Of a stretch of DNA of 8,911 nt, positions 1 to 6,197 are shown piece by piece. The stretch is from Actinomycetes bacterium (GTDB taxonomy: Bacteria; Actinomycetota; Coriobacteriia; Anaerosomatales; JAJZPX01), in the NCBI GenBank assembly GCA_021811025.1, contig JAJZPX010000072.1, forward strand, positions 1-8,911. Reading direction: 5' to 3'. The position numbers were made by a program, and so were the translations under genes. Positions within the stretch are counted from its first letter, which is position 1. Every line of letters begins with the position of its first letter. The notes under the pieces are model-generated. The model made no database searches, was not told the origin of the DNA, and saw only the letters and a list, made by a program, of their open reading frames with translations.

Positions 1-27
1 ATGCGGCACGGGCGGGCGCCGGAGCGT

Positions 28-55
28 GTGACCCGCGCCCCCGCTCGGGTACCCT
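28..55 (+). promoter_or_regulatory. Predicted rpiA promoter, probably leaderless
   Basis: A -35-like hexamer GTGACC (28-33, four of six matches to TTGACA), a 16-base spacer and a -10 of the TANNNT form, TACCCT (50-55), are seen. The A of the rpiA ATG lies 7 bases after the last T of the -10, where transcription would start. No Shine-Dalgarno sequence precedes the ATG. This is the arrangement of leaderless mRNAs in actinobacteria and Deinococcus. The call is inference from spacing and motif match in a GC-rich background. Confidence 0.5.
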
Positions 56-61
56 TCACGC

Positions 62-742
62 ATGGGCCTCTCAGCTGACGACATGAAGCGCCTTGCCGCG
101 CAGGCGGCGCTCGAGGAGGTCTTCGGGCTTGCCGTCATCGGCGTCGGCAGCGGCACGACCGCGGACGCCTTCATCGATCTGCTCGCCGAGGCGCGCCCGC
201 CGTTGCTCGAGGGCGTCGTGCCCGCGTCGGAGGCGTCGCGCGAGCGCCTCGAGGCGGCCGGCATCCGGGTGCTCTCGCTTGCCGACGTCGGCGGGCGCCT
301 GCCCGTCGCCGTCGACGGCTGCGACGAGGCCGACGAGCACTTGCGCCTCACCAAGGGCGCGGGCGGTTCGTGCACGCGCGAGAAGGTCGTCGCCTCGGCC
401 TCGGACCGGTTCGTGGTGATCGCGGACGAGAGCAAGCTCGTGAAGCGCCTCGGCGGCAAGCCGCTGCCGGTGGAGGTCCTGCCGATGGCGGAGGCGTACG
501 TCGCCGAGCGGCTCGTGCGCCTCGGCGGCAAGCCGGCCCGCCGCGAAGGCTTCGTGACGGACAACGGCGGCGTCATCCTCGACACCGCCGGACTGCCGCT
601 CGAGTATCCCGAGACGCTCGAGCGCACCCTCGCGGCCATCCCCGGCGTCATCGGGACCGGGCTGTTCGCGCTGCGCTCGGCCGACCTCGGCTTGTTCGCT
701 GCCGCGGACGGCGAGGTGCGCCGCCTCGAGCGGCAGCGCTAA
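62..742 (+). CDS. rpiA: Ribose-5-phosphate isomerase A
   Basis: Interconverts ribose 5-phosphate and ribulose 5-phosphate in the non-oxidative pentose phosphate pathway, in the cytoplasm. The 226 residues match the usual RpiA length (about 220). Family signatures occur in order: the phosphate-binding loop GVGSGTT (27-33), the catalytic loop DGCDEAD (85-91) with D85 and D88 at the places of E. coli D81 and D84, TKGAGG (97-102) with K98, TREK (105-108) with the catalytic base E107, and IADESKLV (120-127) with K125. VTDNGGVILD and the PGVIGTGLFA segment complete the C-terminal half. The ATG at 62 is chosen because its frame is closed by a stop at 29-31 and its N-terminus aligns with E. coli RpiA; an in-frame ATG at 83 would trim seven residues. 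No Shine-Dalgarno is seen, which fits a leaderless start. It converges with the VOC gene, only 7 bases separating the two stop codons. Confidence 0.96.
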   Translation: MGLSADDMKRLAAQAALEEVFGLAVIGVGSGTTADAFIDLLAEARPPLLEGVVPASEASRERLEAAGIRVLSLADVGGRLPVAVDGCDEADEHLRLTKGAGGSCTREKVVASASDRFVVIADESKLVKRLGGKPLPVEVLPMAEAYVAERLVRLGGKPARREGFVTDNGGVILDTAGLPLEYPETLERTLAAIPGVIGTGLFALRSADLGLFAAADGEVRRLERQR

Positions 743-749
743 CGCCGCC

Positions 750-1025
750 TCACGCCTCCTGCAGCAGCTCGAGCTCGACGCCGTCGGTCCTGAGCGCGAG
801 GTGCCGGAAGCCGAGGCACGGGCGGGGACCGCCGGCAGCCGGCTGCGCGGGCGCGTAGGCGAACATCTCGATGCTGAGCGCCCCGAGGCGCAGGAACGCG
901 ATCGTGGGCGCGTCGCCCTCGCCCGCGCGAACGGATACGCGCTCGAACCCGAGCGCTTCGTAGAACGCGAGCGAGCGGTCGAGGTCGGCCACGTTGATCC
1001 CCACGTGATGCGGTTCGAGCGGCAT
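750..1025 (-). CDS. Very short VOC/glyoxalase-fold protein, apparently internally deleted
   Basis: A 91-residue protein that begins as a textbook VOC (glyoxalase I/bleomycin resistance) module: HHVGINVADLDRSLAFYEALGFE (6-28), then LSIEMFAY (50-57). A second module starts at GFRHLALRTD (72-81) but passes directly into GVELELLQEA (82-91), the usual last strand. Most VOC proteins of this type run about 120-130 residues, so the helix and two strands of the second module, roughly 35-40 residues, appear to be missing in frame. Candidate metal ligands H7, E53, H75 and E85 all survive. The ATG is backed by GGAGG (complement of 1031-1035) five bases upstream and by a fair promoter. It may be a dimerising minimal protein or a decaying gene. 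Substrate unknown; no enzyme-specific residues are recognised. Confidence 0.8.
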   Translation of the reverse strand: MPLEPHHVGINVADLDRSLAFYEALGFERVSVRAGEGDAPTIAFLRLGALSIEMFAYAPAQPAAGGPRPCLGFRHLALRTDGVELELLQEA

Positions 1026-1054
1026 ATCGTCCTCCGTAGGTTGTGTCCCGGTCC

Positions 1055-1083
1055 AGCATAAGGGTATGGACGACAGCTGCGAA
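1055..1083 (-). promoter_or_regulatory. Predicted sigma70-type promoter for the VOC gene
   Basis: Read on the - strand there is TTCGCA (1083-1078, four of six matches to TTGACA), a 17-base spacer and TATGCT (1060-1055, four of six matches to TATAAT). Transcription would begin near 1048, giving a leader of about 23 bases that contains the GGAGG ribosome binding site. The spacing to both the start codon and the RBS is good. Sequence-only prediction. Confidence 0.5.
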
Positions 1084-1102
1084 CGAGCGGGAGAGGTGCG
1101 AC

Positions 1103-1255
1103 ATGGACGAACCGCGAGCCGCGTCCCGGGGGGCGGCGCTCCGGGGCGAGATCGGCGAGAACCACGTCGGTGTCGCGGTGCTGCTCCTCGGCCTCGGGCT
1201 GGCCTTCGCCTCGCTCGCGGCGAAGCCCGGGAAGCGCTTTCGAAGAAGGGACTAG
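1103..1255 (+). CDS. Hypothetical small single-pass membrane protein (50 aa)
   Basis: I do not recognise a family. The ATG at 1103 is preceded by a purine-rich GGGAGAGG with six bases between it and the start, a good Shine-Dalgarno. The product would be 50 residues: a charged N-terminus (about 1-21), one hydrophobic stretch from about V22 to A40 (VGVAVLLLGLGLAFASLAA) long enough to cross the membrane, and a strongly basic tail (KPGKRFRRRD), which predicts a cytoplasmic C-terminus. It is divergent from the VOC gene and 67 bases upstream of the protease start on the same strand. No clear promoter is seen. In GC-rich DNA short frames arise by chance, so the RBS and the single clean transmembrane segment are the only support. 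Confidence 0.5.
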   Translation: MDEPRAASRGAALRGEIGENHVGVAVLLLGLGLAFASLAAKPGKRFRRRD

Positions 1256-1263
1256 CCAGACGT

Positions 1264-1315
1264 TCTCCTCATGCTGTTTAGTGGGCGCAAGGGGTCTCGC
1301 TTCGGCATGAGGGGG
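1264..1315 (+). promoter_or_regulatory. Leader hairpin that would sequester the protease ribosome binding site
   Basis: CCTCATGC (1267-1274) is the exact reverse complement of GCATGAGG (1305-1312). The stem extends outward through a U-G wobble (1266/1313) and a C-G pair (1265/1314), with a 30-base loop (1275-1304). Its right arm contains the GAGGGGG Shine-Dalgarno (1309-1315), seven bases before the protease ATG at 1323, so the left arm acts as an anti-Shine-Dalgarno. Folding would block ribosome loading. No known riboswitch class is recognised in the loop. The inverted repeat is seen directly; the regulatory role is inference. Confidence 0.5.
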
Positions 1316-1322
1316 TTTGTCA

Positions 1323-4300
1323 ATGCACGCGCGCTCGTTCGTCAGGCGTTTCCTGCAAGTCCTTCTCGCGATCGCCTTCGGCTCGTCCGGGCTGCTGCCC
1401 GCGCTGCCTTCACCGGCGGTTGCGGCGCCGCTCGCGTCTTCGCGGACGGCGCTTTCCGGCACGAGACGGCCGAAGGAGGTCGTCGCCAAGTGGGCGCCGG
1501 GCGTGCAGTCCGCGCAGGTCTCCGCAGCCGCGGAGCGAATCGGCTTCCGCGTCGTGCGCGAGCAGCGCAAGCTCGGCTGGTCGCTCGTCGCCCCGACGAA
1601 GCCGGGCCTGACGCCCCAGGCGCTGCTCGACTCGTTGCGTCGCGGCGGGCTGGTGCAGAAGGCGCAGCTCGAGAGGTTCTACACGGCGCAGCAGGGCCCG
1701 ACGCCCGACGACCCGCTGTACGCGTCGCAGTGGGCGCTCCACAACACGGGTCAGACGGGCGGAACGGCGGGAGCAGACACCTCGGCGCACGAGGCGTGGA
1801 GCCGCACGACCGGCTCGAAGGACGTCGTCGTCGCCGTCGTGGACACGGGGATCGATTGGCAGCACGCTGATCTCCGCGCGAACATCTGGACGAATGCGAA
1901 GGAGATCCCCGGCAACGGCATCGATGACGACGGCGACGGCTACGTCGACGACGTCCACGGCTACGACTTCGGCAACCGCGACGCCACGCTCTACGACCCT
2001 GAGGACGGCGACCAGCACGGCACTCACGTCGCCGGCATCATCGGCGCCGCCGGCAACAACGCGACGGGCATCTCGGGCGTCAACTGGGACGTCACCATCC
2101 TGCCCGTCAAGTTCCTCGTCCAGGGCGACGGCACCGACTTCGACGGCGCGGAGGCCATCCGCTACGCGGTCGATCGCGGCGCCGACGTCATCAACTGCTC
2201 GTGGGGGGGCACCGAGCAGTCCGACATCCTCGACGAGGCGATCGGCTACGCCGCCCAGCACGGCGTCCTTTGCGTCACCGCGGCCGGCAACGACTCGCAG
2301 AACGTCGACGAGATGCCGTTCTATCCGGGCTGCATCGATTCCACCGCTATCGTCAACGTCGCCGCGACGGACGCGAACGACGAGATCGCCGAGTTCTCGA
2401 ACTACGGCAAGGCCGTGGACCTCGCGGCGCCCGGCGTGGACATCACCTCGACGCTCCCATACGAGTGCGCCGGCCTGTACGTCGACAAGTTCCCGTACCG
2501 CGTGATGTACCTCGCGTTCCCGGCCGAGGACGTCGGGCCGGCCGCCACGCGTGACGAGATCCTCGCGCGGTCCGTCTCCAAGCTCTCGCCGATGACCGAC
2601 GGCGTGCTCGTGGTGGACGACAGCTCGCCGGGCGTGATGGGCGAGGTGGCGGGCGAGCGCCTCGGGACGTACGTCGACGCGTTGCACGACGCCGGCTACA
2701 GCGACGTGACGACCTGGTCCGTCGACGAGCGCGGAACGCCCGCGGCGCCGGACATGACGGGGAGGACCGTCGTGTGGTTCACCGGCGCGGTGCCGTCGCT
2801 TCCGTGGCTGGGCCCGATACTCTCCGACGCCGAGCGCCATGCGCTCGCGTCGTTCCTCGACTCCGGCGGCCGGCTGCTGCTCTCCGGCGGCGAGGTCGCG
2901 GATGACCTGCTGTGGTGGGACCCCGCCTGGCTCGAGGACTACCTGCACGCCGGCTTCACCGACTTCGAGACCTGGGGCTTCGGCCTGAAGGGCTTCGCCG
3001 GCACGTGCTTCGAAGGCCTTTCGGGCGAGGTCCCGCAGCGTGGCGACGCAACGTCGTCCGACTCGATCTTCGCGCTCGACAAGTTCGCGACGCCCGTGGT
3101 CGGGCTCGGCGGCTACGGCCCGCTCAGCGGCACCTCCATGGCCGCCCCGCACGTGGCCGGCGCCGCGGCGCTGCTGATGGCGGAGTTCCACGACGCCAAC
3201 TCGGCCGAGGTGCGTGACCGGCTGCTCGGCACGGTCGACCGGAGGGCCGGGCTGACCGCCGCCACGGCGTTCGGCGGGCGCCTGAACGCGTGGGCGGCGA
3301 TGCAGGACTACGCCGGCCGGCCGAAGATCGTCGGCCCGGCTTCCGGTGACGTCCTGCGGGGCGGCCACGAGCAGCGGCTGGCGTGGACCACGCCCGAGAG
3401 CAGCTCGCTCTCAGCGACGTTCGAAGCCCAGCTCGCGCTTCCCGCGATCGCCCTCGAGACCGGTTTCGAGGACGGCACGCTGGGGACTTTCGCGACTTCG
3501 CCCGGCGTCGAGTCCTGGACCGTCACCGACACCGCCCATACCGGCTCGTACGCGATAAGGAGCGGCACCGGTTCCCAGGACTACAGCAGCGCGTGGACGA
3601 CGGTGACCGTCCAGGATGGCGGCGGCAGCCTGTCGTTCTGGTATCGCTTCGACGGCAATCCCATATACGCGGGCGCCTTCATGTCGGTGGACGACACCTT
3701 CTACCCCGGGTGGTTCTCCGGGGCGGCGCCGGGATGGCAGAAGGTCAGCGTGAAGCTGCCGGCAGGGGAGCACCGGCTGATCTGGACTTTCACGGACGAC
3801 GAGGACACGCCCAGGAGCAGCGTCTGCGTGGACGACATCTGCGCCACAGGCTTCGACTACCAGCCTCTCGCCACCGCCCCGGCGGGCGCGGCCGAGCTGA
3901 CCTTCACGGTCCCTGCGACCGATACCCCGCATGCCCGGCTTCGCATGCGCTCGGTGCTCGGCGGCAACCACTCGGTGTGGTCCGACCCGGCCGACGTGCG
4001 GCTCTCGACCGACGACAGCCCGCCGTCCGCCCCGGGCGCCTTCACCGCGACCCCGGGCGGCGACGGCGACGTCGCGCTCTCGTGGACGAACCCGTCCGCG
4101 GGCGAGGGCGCGGTCGTGCGCGTGCTGCGCAGGCTCGACGCCGTCCCGGCGGGTCCGGACGACCCCGGGGCGACGATCGTCTACGAGGGCACGGCGCTCA
4201 CCGTGCGCGACGCCGGCATGAAGGCGGGCGACACGGCGCGCTATGCCGCGTACGCGATCGACCCGGCCGAGAACGTGTCCGATCCCGCCCTCGCGACGGC

Positions 4301-6164
4301 GGCGGTGTCCGACAACACGCCGCCGGCAGCGATCCAGGGCCTGCGGGCCGGGCTCAGCGAGGGCGTCGTCGGCATCTGCTGGATCGCCCCGCCTGCGTCG
4401 GAGTGCACCCGAGTCCGCCTGCTCCGCCGCACCGACACGACTCCCACCGGCCCGAGCGACCCCGGCGCCGTCGTCGTCTACGACGGGCCCGGCTCGTTCG
4501 CGCGAGACTACCTGCTGACCAGGCATCCGTTCAGCGGGACGGCGCGCTACGCCATCTTCCCGTTCGATTCCAGCGGCAACGCGGGCCCGCGCTCCGCCGT
4601 GAGCCTCGCCGTGGACACGAACGGCCTGAAGGGGTCGTTCGCCCTGAACGGCGGAGCGCCGTTCTCGACGTCGCCCACGGTCACCGCCGGCTCCGGCGTC
4701 CCGGGTGCCGTTCGCATGCGGTTCAACGCCGGCGAGTCGTTCGGCGCGTGGCAGCCGTATGCTGCCTCCGCCACTCTGAGACTGGACCCACCGCTGGACG
4801 GCCTGCACGTGGTGAAGGCGGAGTACGAGGACGCCGGCGGGCAGCGCGTGACGCTGACCGCGAGCATCTTCCTGGAGATCGCACCACCGGCCGCCCCGGC
4901 GGAGGTGAAGGCGCAGGGCTGGAACGAGCGCGTGAAGCTCACGTGGAAGCAGTCGCCTGAGGCCGACGTCGCGGGCTACAAGGTGTACGCGTCGACCCGC
5001 GCCGCCGGTCCGTACGAGGAGATTGGAAGCTGCGAGCCGTCGAGCGTGGTCGGCTTCGTCGTGGGCGCTCCGGTCGGGTACGGCTACTTCAAGGTGTCCG
5101 CGTACGACGTGGCGGGCCTCGAGAGCGCTCCCTCCGCCGCCGTCCCCGGTGCTTCCGGCGATCCCATCACGCGGGTGTCGGGCAAGGATCGCTACCAGAC
5201 GGCCGTCGAGGTATCGAAGAGGCACTTCGCCTCGGCCGACACGGTCGTGCTCGCCACGGGCGAGAACTTCGCCGACGCCCTGTCCGCTTCCGGCCTCGCC
5301 GGCTCGTACGGGTGTCCGATCCTGCTGACGAGGCGCGACTCGCTGCCGCCCGCCGTCGCGAGCGAGCTCGCGCGGCTCGGCGCGCACAAGGTCTTCATCA
5401 TCGGCGGCCCGTCGACGATCTCCGAGGCGGTCGCTTCCTCGCTTGCCGGCACGTACACGGTCAAGCGCCTCTCCGGCCCCGATCGCTACGCGACGTCGGT
5501 CGCCGTTGCCCGCGAGCTCGACGCGCACGAGACGACGCCGCCCGCGTCCGTGATGCTCGTGAACGGCGGGACGTTCGCCGACGGCGTGTCCGTGGCCGCG
5601 GCCGCGTACGCGTCGCACACGCCGGTGCTGCTCACTCGAGCGGCTTCGATGCCGGCGACCGTTGCCGCGATGATCGACTGGCTGGGCGTCGAGACGGTGT
5701 ACGTGATAGGCGGCCCCGGCTCGGTGTCGTGGGACATCGAGGACTCGCTTCAGCCGATGGCGCAGCGCCTCGGCGGAGAGAACCGCTACGACACGTCGGC
5801 GATGATCGCCGAGACGTTCGTGGGCGAGGGCGTCGTGAACCTCGGGTACGTGGCGCTCGCCTCGGGCACCTCGTACCCCGACGCGCTCACGGGCGCTGCG
5901 GCCGCGGGCAAGGAGGGCGGCGCGGTCATACTCACCGCCCCCGACTTCCCGCGCGACGAGACGTACGGCCTCTTCGAGATGAGGTCGCTCGAGATCGGCC
6001 GGGTCGAGATACTCGGCGGGACGAAGTCGGTGAGCGACGACGTGAAGGACGCGCTCCAGGAGCTGCTCGACATGGGCGGCCCGCTGGTGCCCGAGTCGGC
6101 GTTCGAGGGGGGCGGCGCTTCCGAGCCGCTGTTCCCGCCCGACGAGCCTCTCGTCAGGCGGTGA
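1323..6164 (+). CDS. Secreted multidomain S8 (subtilisin-like) serine protease with CWB2 cell-wall anchor
   Basis: A 1613-residue extracellular endopeptidase, probably held on the cell wall. Order: Sec signal peptide 1-34 (RR, hydrophobic core, AVA before the likely cut); fervidolysin-like propeptide about 51-121; S8 catalytic domain 129-667 with D174 (VVDTGID), H232 (HGTHVAG), oxyanion N323 (AAGN) and S605 (GTSMAAPH); an acidic, probably Ca-binding loop NGIDDDGDGYVDD near 200-212; Ig-like domain from 668 hosting a jelly-roll (about 712-843); two FN3-type domains (897-1098); another beta domain (about 1100-1186); a third FN3 (1187-1279); three CWB2 repeats (1282-1580); short tail. About 218 residues are inserted between N323 and S605. 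There is no LPXTG motif or C-terminal membrane helix, so CWB2 is the likely anchor. The ATG at 1323 is preferred over TTG at 1317, because GAGGGGG lies 7 bases before the former and only 1 base before the latter. Substrate unknown. Confidence 0.93.
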   Translation: MHARSFVRRFLQVLLAIAFGSSGLLPALPSPAVAAPLASSRTALSGTRRPKEVVAKWAPGVQSAQVSAAAERIGFRVVREQRKLGWSLVAPTKPGLTPQALLDSLRRGGLVQKAQLERFYTAQQGPTPDDPLYASQWALHNTGQTGGTAGADTSAHEAWSRTTGSKDVVVAVVDTGIDWQHADLRANIWTNAKEIPGNGIDDDGDGYVDDVHGYDFGNRDATLYDPEDGDQHGTHVAGIIGAAGNNATGISGVNWDVTILPVKFLVQGDGTDFDGAEAIRYAVDRGADVINCSWGGTEQSDILDEAIGYAAQHGVLCVTAAGNDSQNVDEMPFYPGCIDSTAIVNVAATDANDEIAEFSNYGKAVDLAAPGVDITSTLPYECAGLYVDKFPYRVMYLAFPAEDVGPAATRDEILARSVSKLSPMTDGVLVVDDSSPGVMGEVAGERLGTYVDALHDAGYSDVTTWSVDERGTPAAPDMTGRTVVWFTGAVPSLPWLGPILSDAERHALASFLDSGGRLLLSGGEVADDLLWWDPAWLEDYLHAGFTDFETWGFGLKGFAGTCFEGLSGEVPQRGDATSSDSIFALDKFATPVVGLGGYGPLSGTSMAAPHVAGAAALLMAEFHDANSAEVRDRLLGTVDRRAGLTAATAFGGRLNAWAAMQDYAGRPKIVGPASGDVLRGGHEQRLAWTTPESSSLSATFEAQLALPAIALETGFEDGTLGTFATSPGVESWTVTDTAHTGSYAIRSGTGSQDYSSAWTTVTVQDGGGSLSFWYRFDGNPIYAGAFMSVDDTFYPGWFSGAAPGWQKVSVKLPAGEHRLIWTFTDDEDTPRSSVCVDDICATGFDYQPLATAPAGAAELTFTVPATDTPHARLRMRSVLGGNHSVWSDPADVRLSTDDSPPSAPGAFTATPGGDGDVALSWTNPSAGEGAVVRVLRRLDAVPAGPDDPGATIVYEGTALTVRDAGMKAGDTARYAAYAIDPAENVSDPALATAAVSDNTPPAAIQGLRAGLSEGVVGICWIAPPASECTRVRLLRRTDTTPTGPSDPGAVVVYDGPGSFARDYLLTRHPFSGTARYAIFPFDSSGNAGPRSAVSLAVDTNGLKGSFALNGGAPFSTSPTVTAGSGVPGAVRMRFNAGESFGAWQPYAASATLRLDPPLDGLHVVKAEYEDAGGQRVTLTASIFLEIAPPAAPAEVKAQGWNERVKLTWKQSPEADVAGYKVYASTRAAGPYEEIGSCEPSSVVGFVVGAPVGYGYFKVSAYDVAGLESAPSAAVPGASGDPITRVSGKDRYQTAVEVSKRHFASADTVVLATGENFADALSASGLAGSYGCPILLTRRDSLPPAVASELARLGAHKVFIIGGPSTISEAVASSLAGTYTVKRLSGPDRYATSVAVARELDAHETTPPASVMLVNGGTFADGVSVAAAAYASHTPVLLTRAASMPATVAAMIDWLGVETVYVIGGPGSVSWDIEDSLQPMAQRLGGENRYDTSAMIAETFVGEGVVNLGYVALASGTSYPDALTGAAAAGKEGGAVILTAPDFPRDETYGLFEMRSLEIGRVEILGGTKSVSDDVKDALQELLDMGGPLVPESAFEGGGASEPLFPPDEPLVRR
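2460..3113 (+). other. Domain inserted within the protease catalytic domain (GATase1/Rossmann-like)
   Basis: Residues about 380-597 interrupt the subtilisin fold between VDITSTLP and YGPLSGTSMA, which are normally almost adjacent. N323 to S605 spans 282 residues, against 66 in subtilisin BPN' (N155 to S221). The insert has an alternating pattern: GVLVVDDSS (strand and turn, from residue 427), YVDALHDAGYSDVTTWSVD, TVVWFTGAVPS, then a helix LSDAERHALASFLDSGG and RLLLSGGEVADDLL (to about 529). This resembles the glutamine-amidotransferase-like or ThuA-like domains found beside large secreted peptidases. No catalytic Cys-His pair is evident, so it is probably non-enzymatic. C382 and C562 lie near its two ends and could form a disulfide. 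Confidence 0.7.
3456..3851 (+). other. Jelly-roll beta-sandwich nested in an Ig-like domain of the protease
   Basis: Residues about 712-843 start with GFEDGTLGTF and WTVTDTAHTGSYAIRSG, continue with LSFWYRF and PGWQKVSVKLPAGEHRLIWTF, and end with CVDDI. This is the pattern of concanavalin-like jelly-roll domains of secreted enzymes (substrate or carbohydrate binding). The flanks, PASGDVLRGGHEQRLAWT before and AELTFTVPATD...RLRMRS after, look like the two halves of one Ig-like domain. The fold assignment rests on pattern only. Confidence 0.55.
4011..4616 (+). repeat. Two tandem FN3-type repeats in the protease
   Basis: Residues 897-996 and 997-1098 are diverged copies of one about 100-residue beta-sandwich. 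Each starts with D-x-x-PP, carries a shared signature (VRVLRR or VRLLRR, then D-x-x-P-x-GP-x-DPGA-x-VVY/IVY-x-G) and ends with an ARYA-x-(Y/F)-x-x-D-x-x-x-N segment. They are likely spacers or binding modules. A third, less similar FN3 unit lies at 4881-5160. Confidence 0.75.
5166..6062 (+). repeat. Three CWB2 cell-wall-binding repeats
   Basis: Three units begin at RVSGKDRYQTAVE, RLSGPDRYATSVA and RLGGENRYDTSAM. The leading R codons are at 5172, 5466 and 5766, so the period is 98 and 100 residues. Each unit has the FADAL/FADGV/YPDAL core, a P(I/V)LLTR or ILTAP strand, and a (FI/YV)IGGP or EILGGT segment, which identify CWB2 (PF04122). Three copies is the standard functional set; in Clostridioides difficile such triplets bind an anionic wall polymer. 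Here they end the protein and predict non-covalent surface anchoring. Confidence 0.92.
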
Positions 6165-6168
6165 CGCG

Positions 6169-6194
6169 ACGGGGCCGGAGCGATCCGGCCCCGT
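6169..6194. terminator. Bidirectional hairpin terminator candidate
   Basis: A perfect 11-bp inverted repeat (ACGGGGCCGGA and its complement) closes a GCGA loop of the GNRA type. The loop stays GNRA only on the + strand; on the - strand it reads TCGC. It sits 4 bases after the protease stop (6162-6164) and 3 bases after the stop of the convergent activase gene (6198-6200). There is no U-tract on either strand, so it may be a U-less terminator or an mRNA 3'-end stabiliser. Confidence 0.75.
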
Positions 6195-6197
6195 TCG

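Noticed and set aside
1..78. ATG at position 1 as start of a small gene
   Set aside because: The frame ends after 25 codons, overlaps the rpiA start, and has no visible RBS in the window.
1317..1322. TTG as start of the protease
   Set aside because: It lies 1 base after the G-run of the Shine-Dalgarno; ATG at 1323 has proper spacing and a normal signal peptide.
1281..1322. c-di-GMP (GEMM) riboswitch before the protease
   Set aside because: GTGGGCGCAAGG loosely recalls part of the GEMM core, but the paired 5' element and the tetraloop and receptor features are absent.
71..1570. Open 499-codon frame on the - strand across rpiA, the VOC gene and the protease start
   Set aside because: Low-complexity R/A/G-rich translation with no family motifs; it is antisense to rpiA and overlaps the VOC gene in another frame. 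Typical of high-GC DNA.
1410..3368. Open 652-codon - strand frame opposite the protease
   Set aside because: Composition is R/V/D/G-rich without motifs and it mirrors codons of a clearly real gene. A GC-bias shadow.
3411..5618. Open 735-codon - strand frame opposite the protease
   Set aside because: Same reason: no recognisable domains, and the + strand encodes clear FN3 and CWB2 domains throughout.
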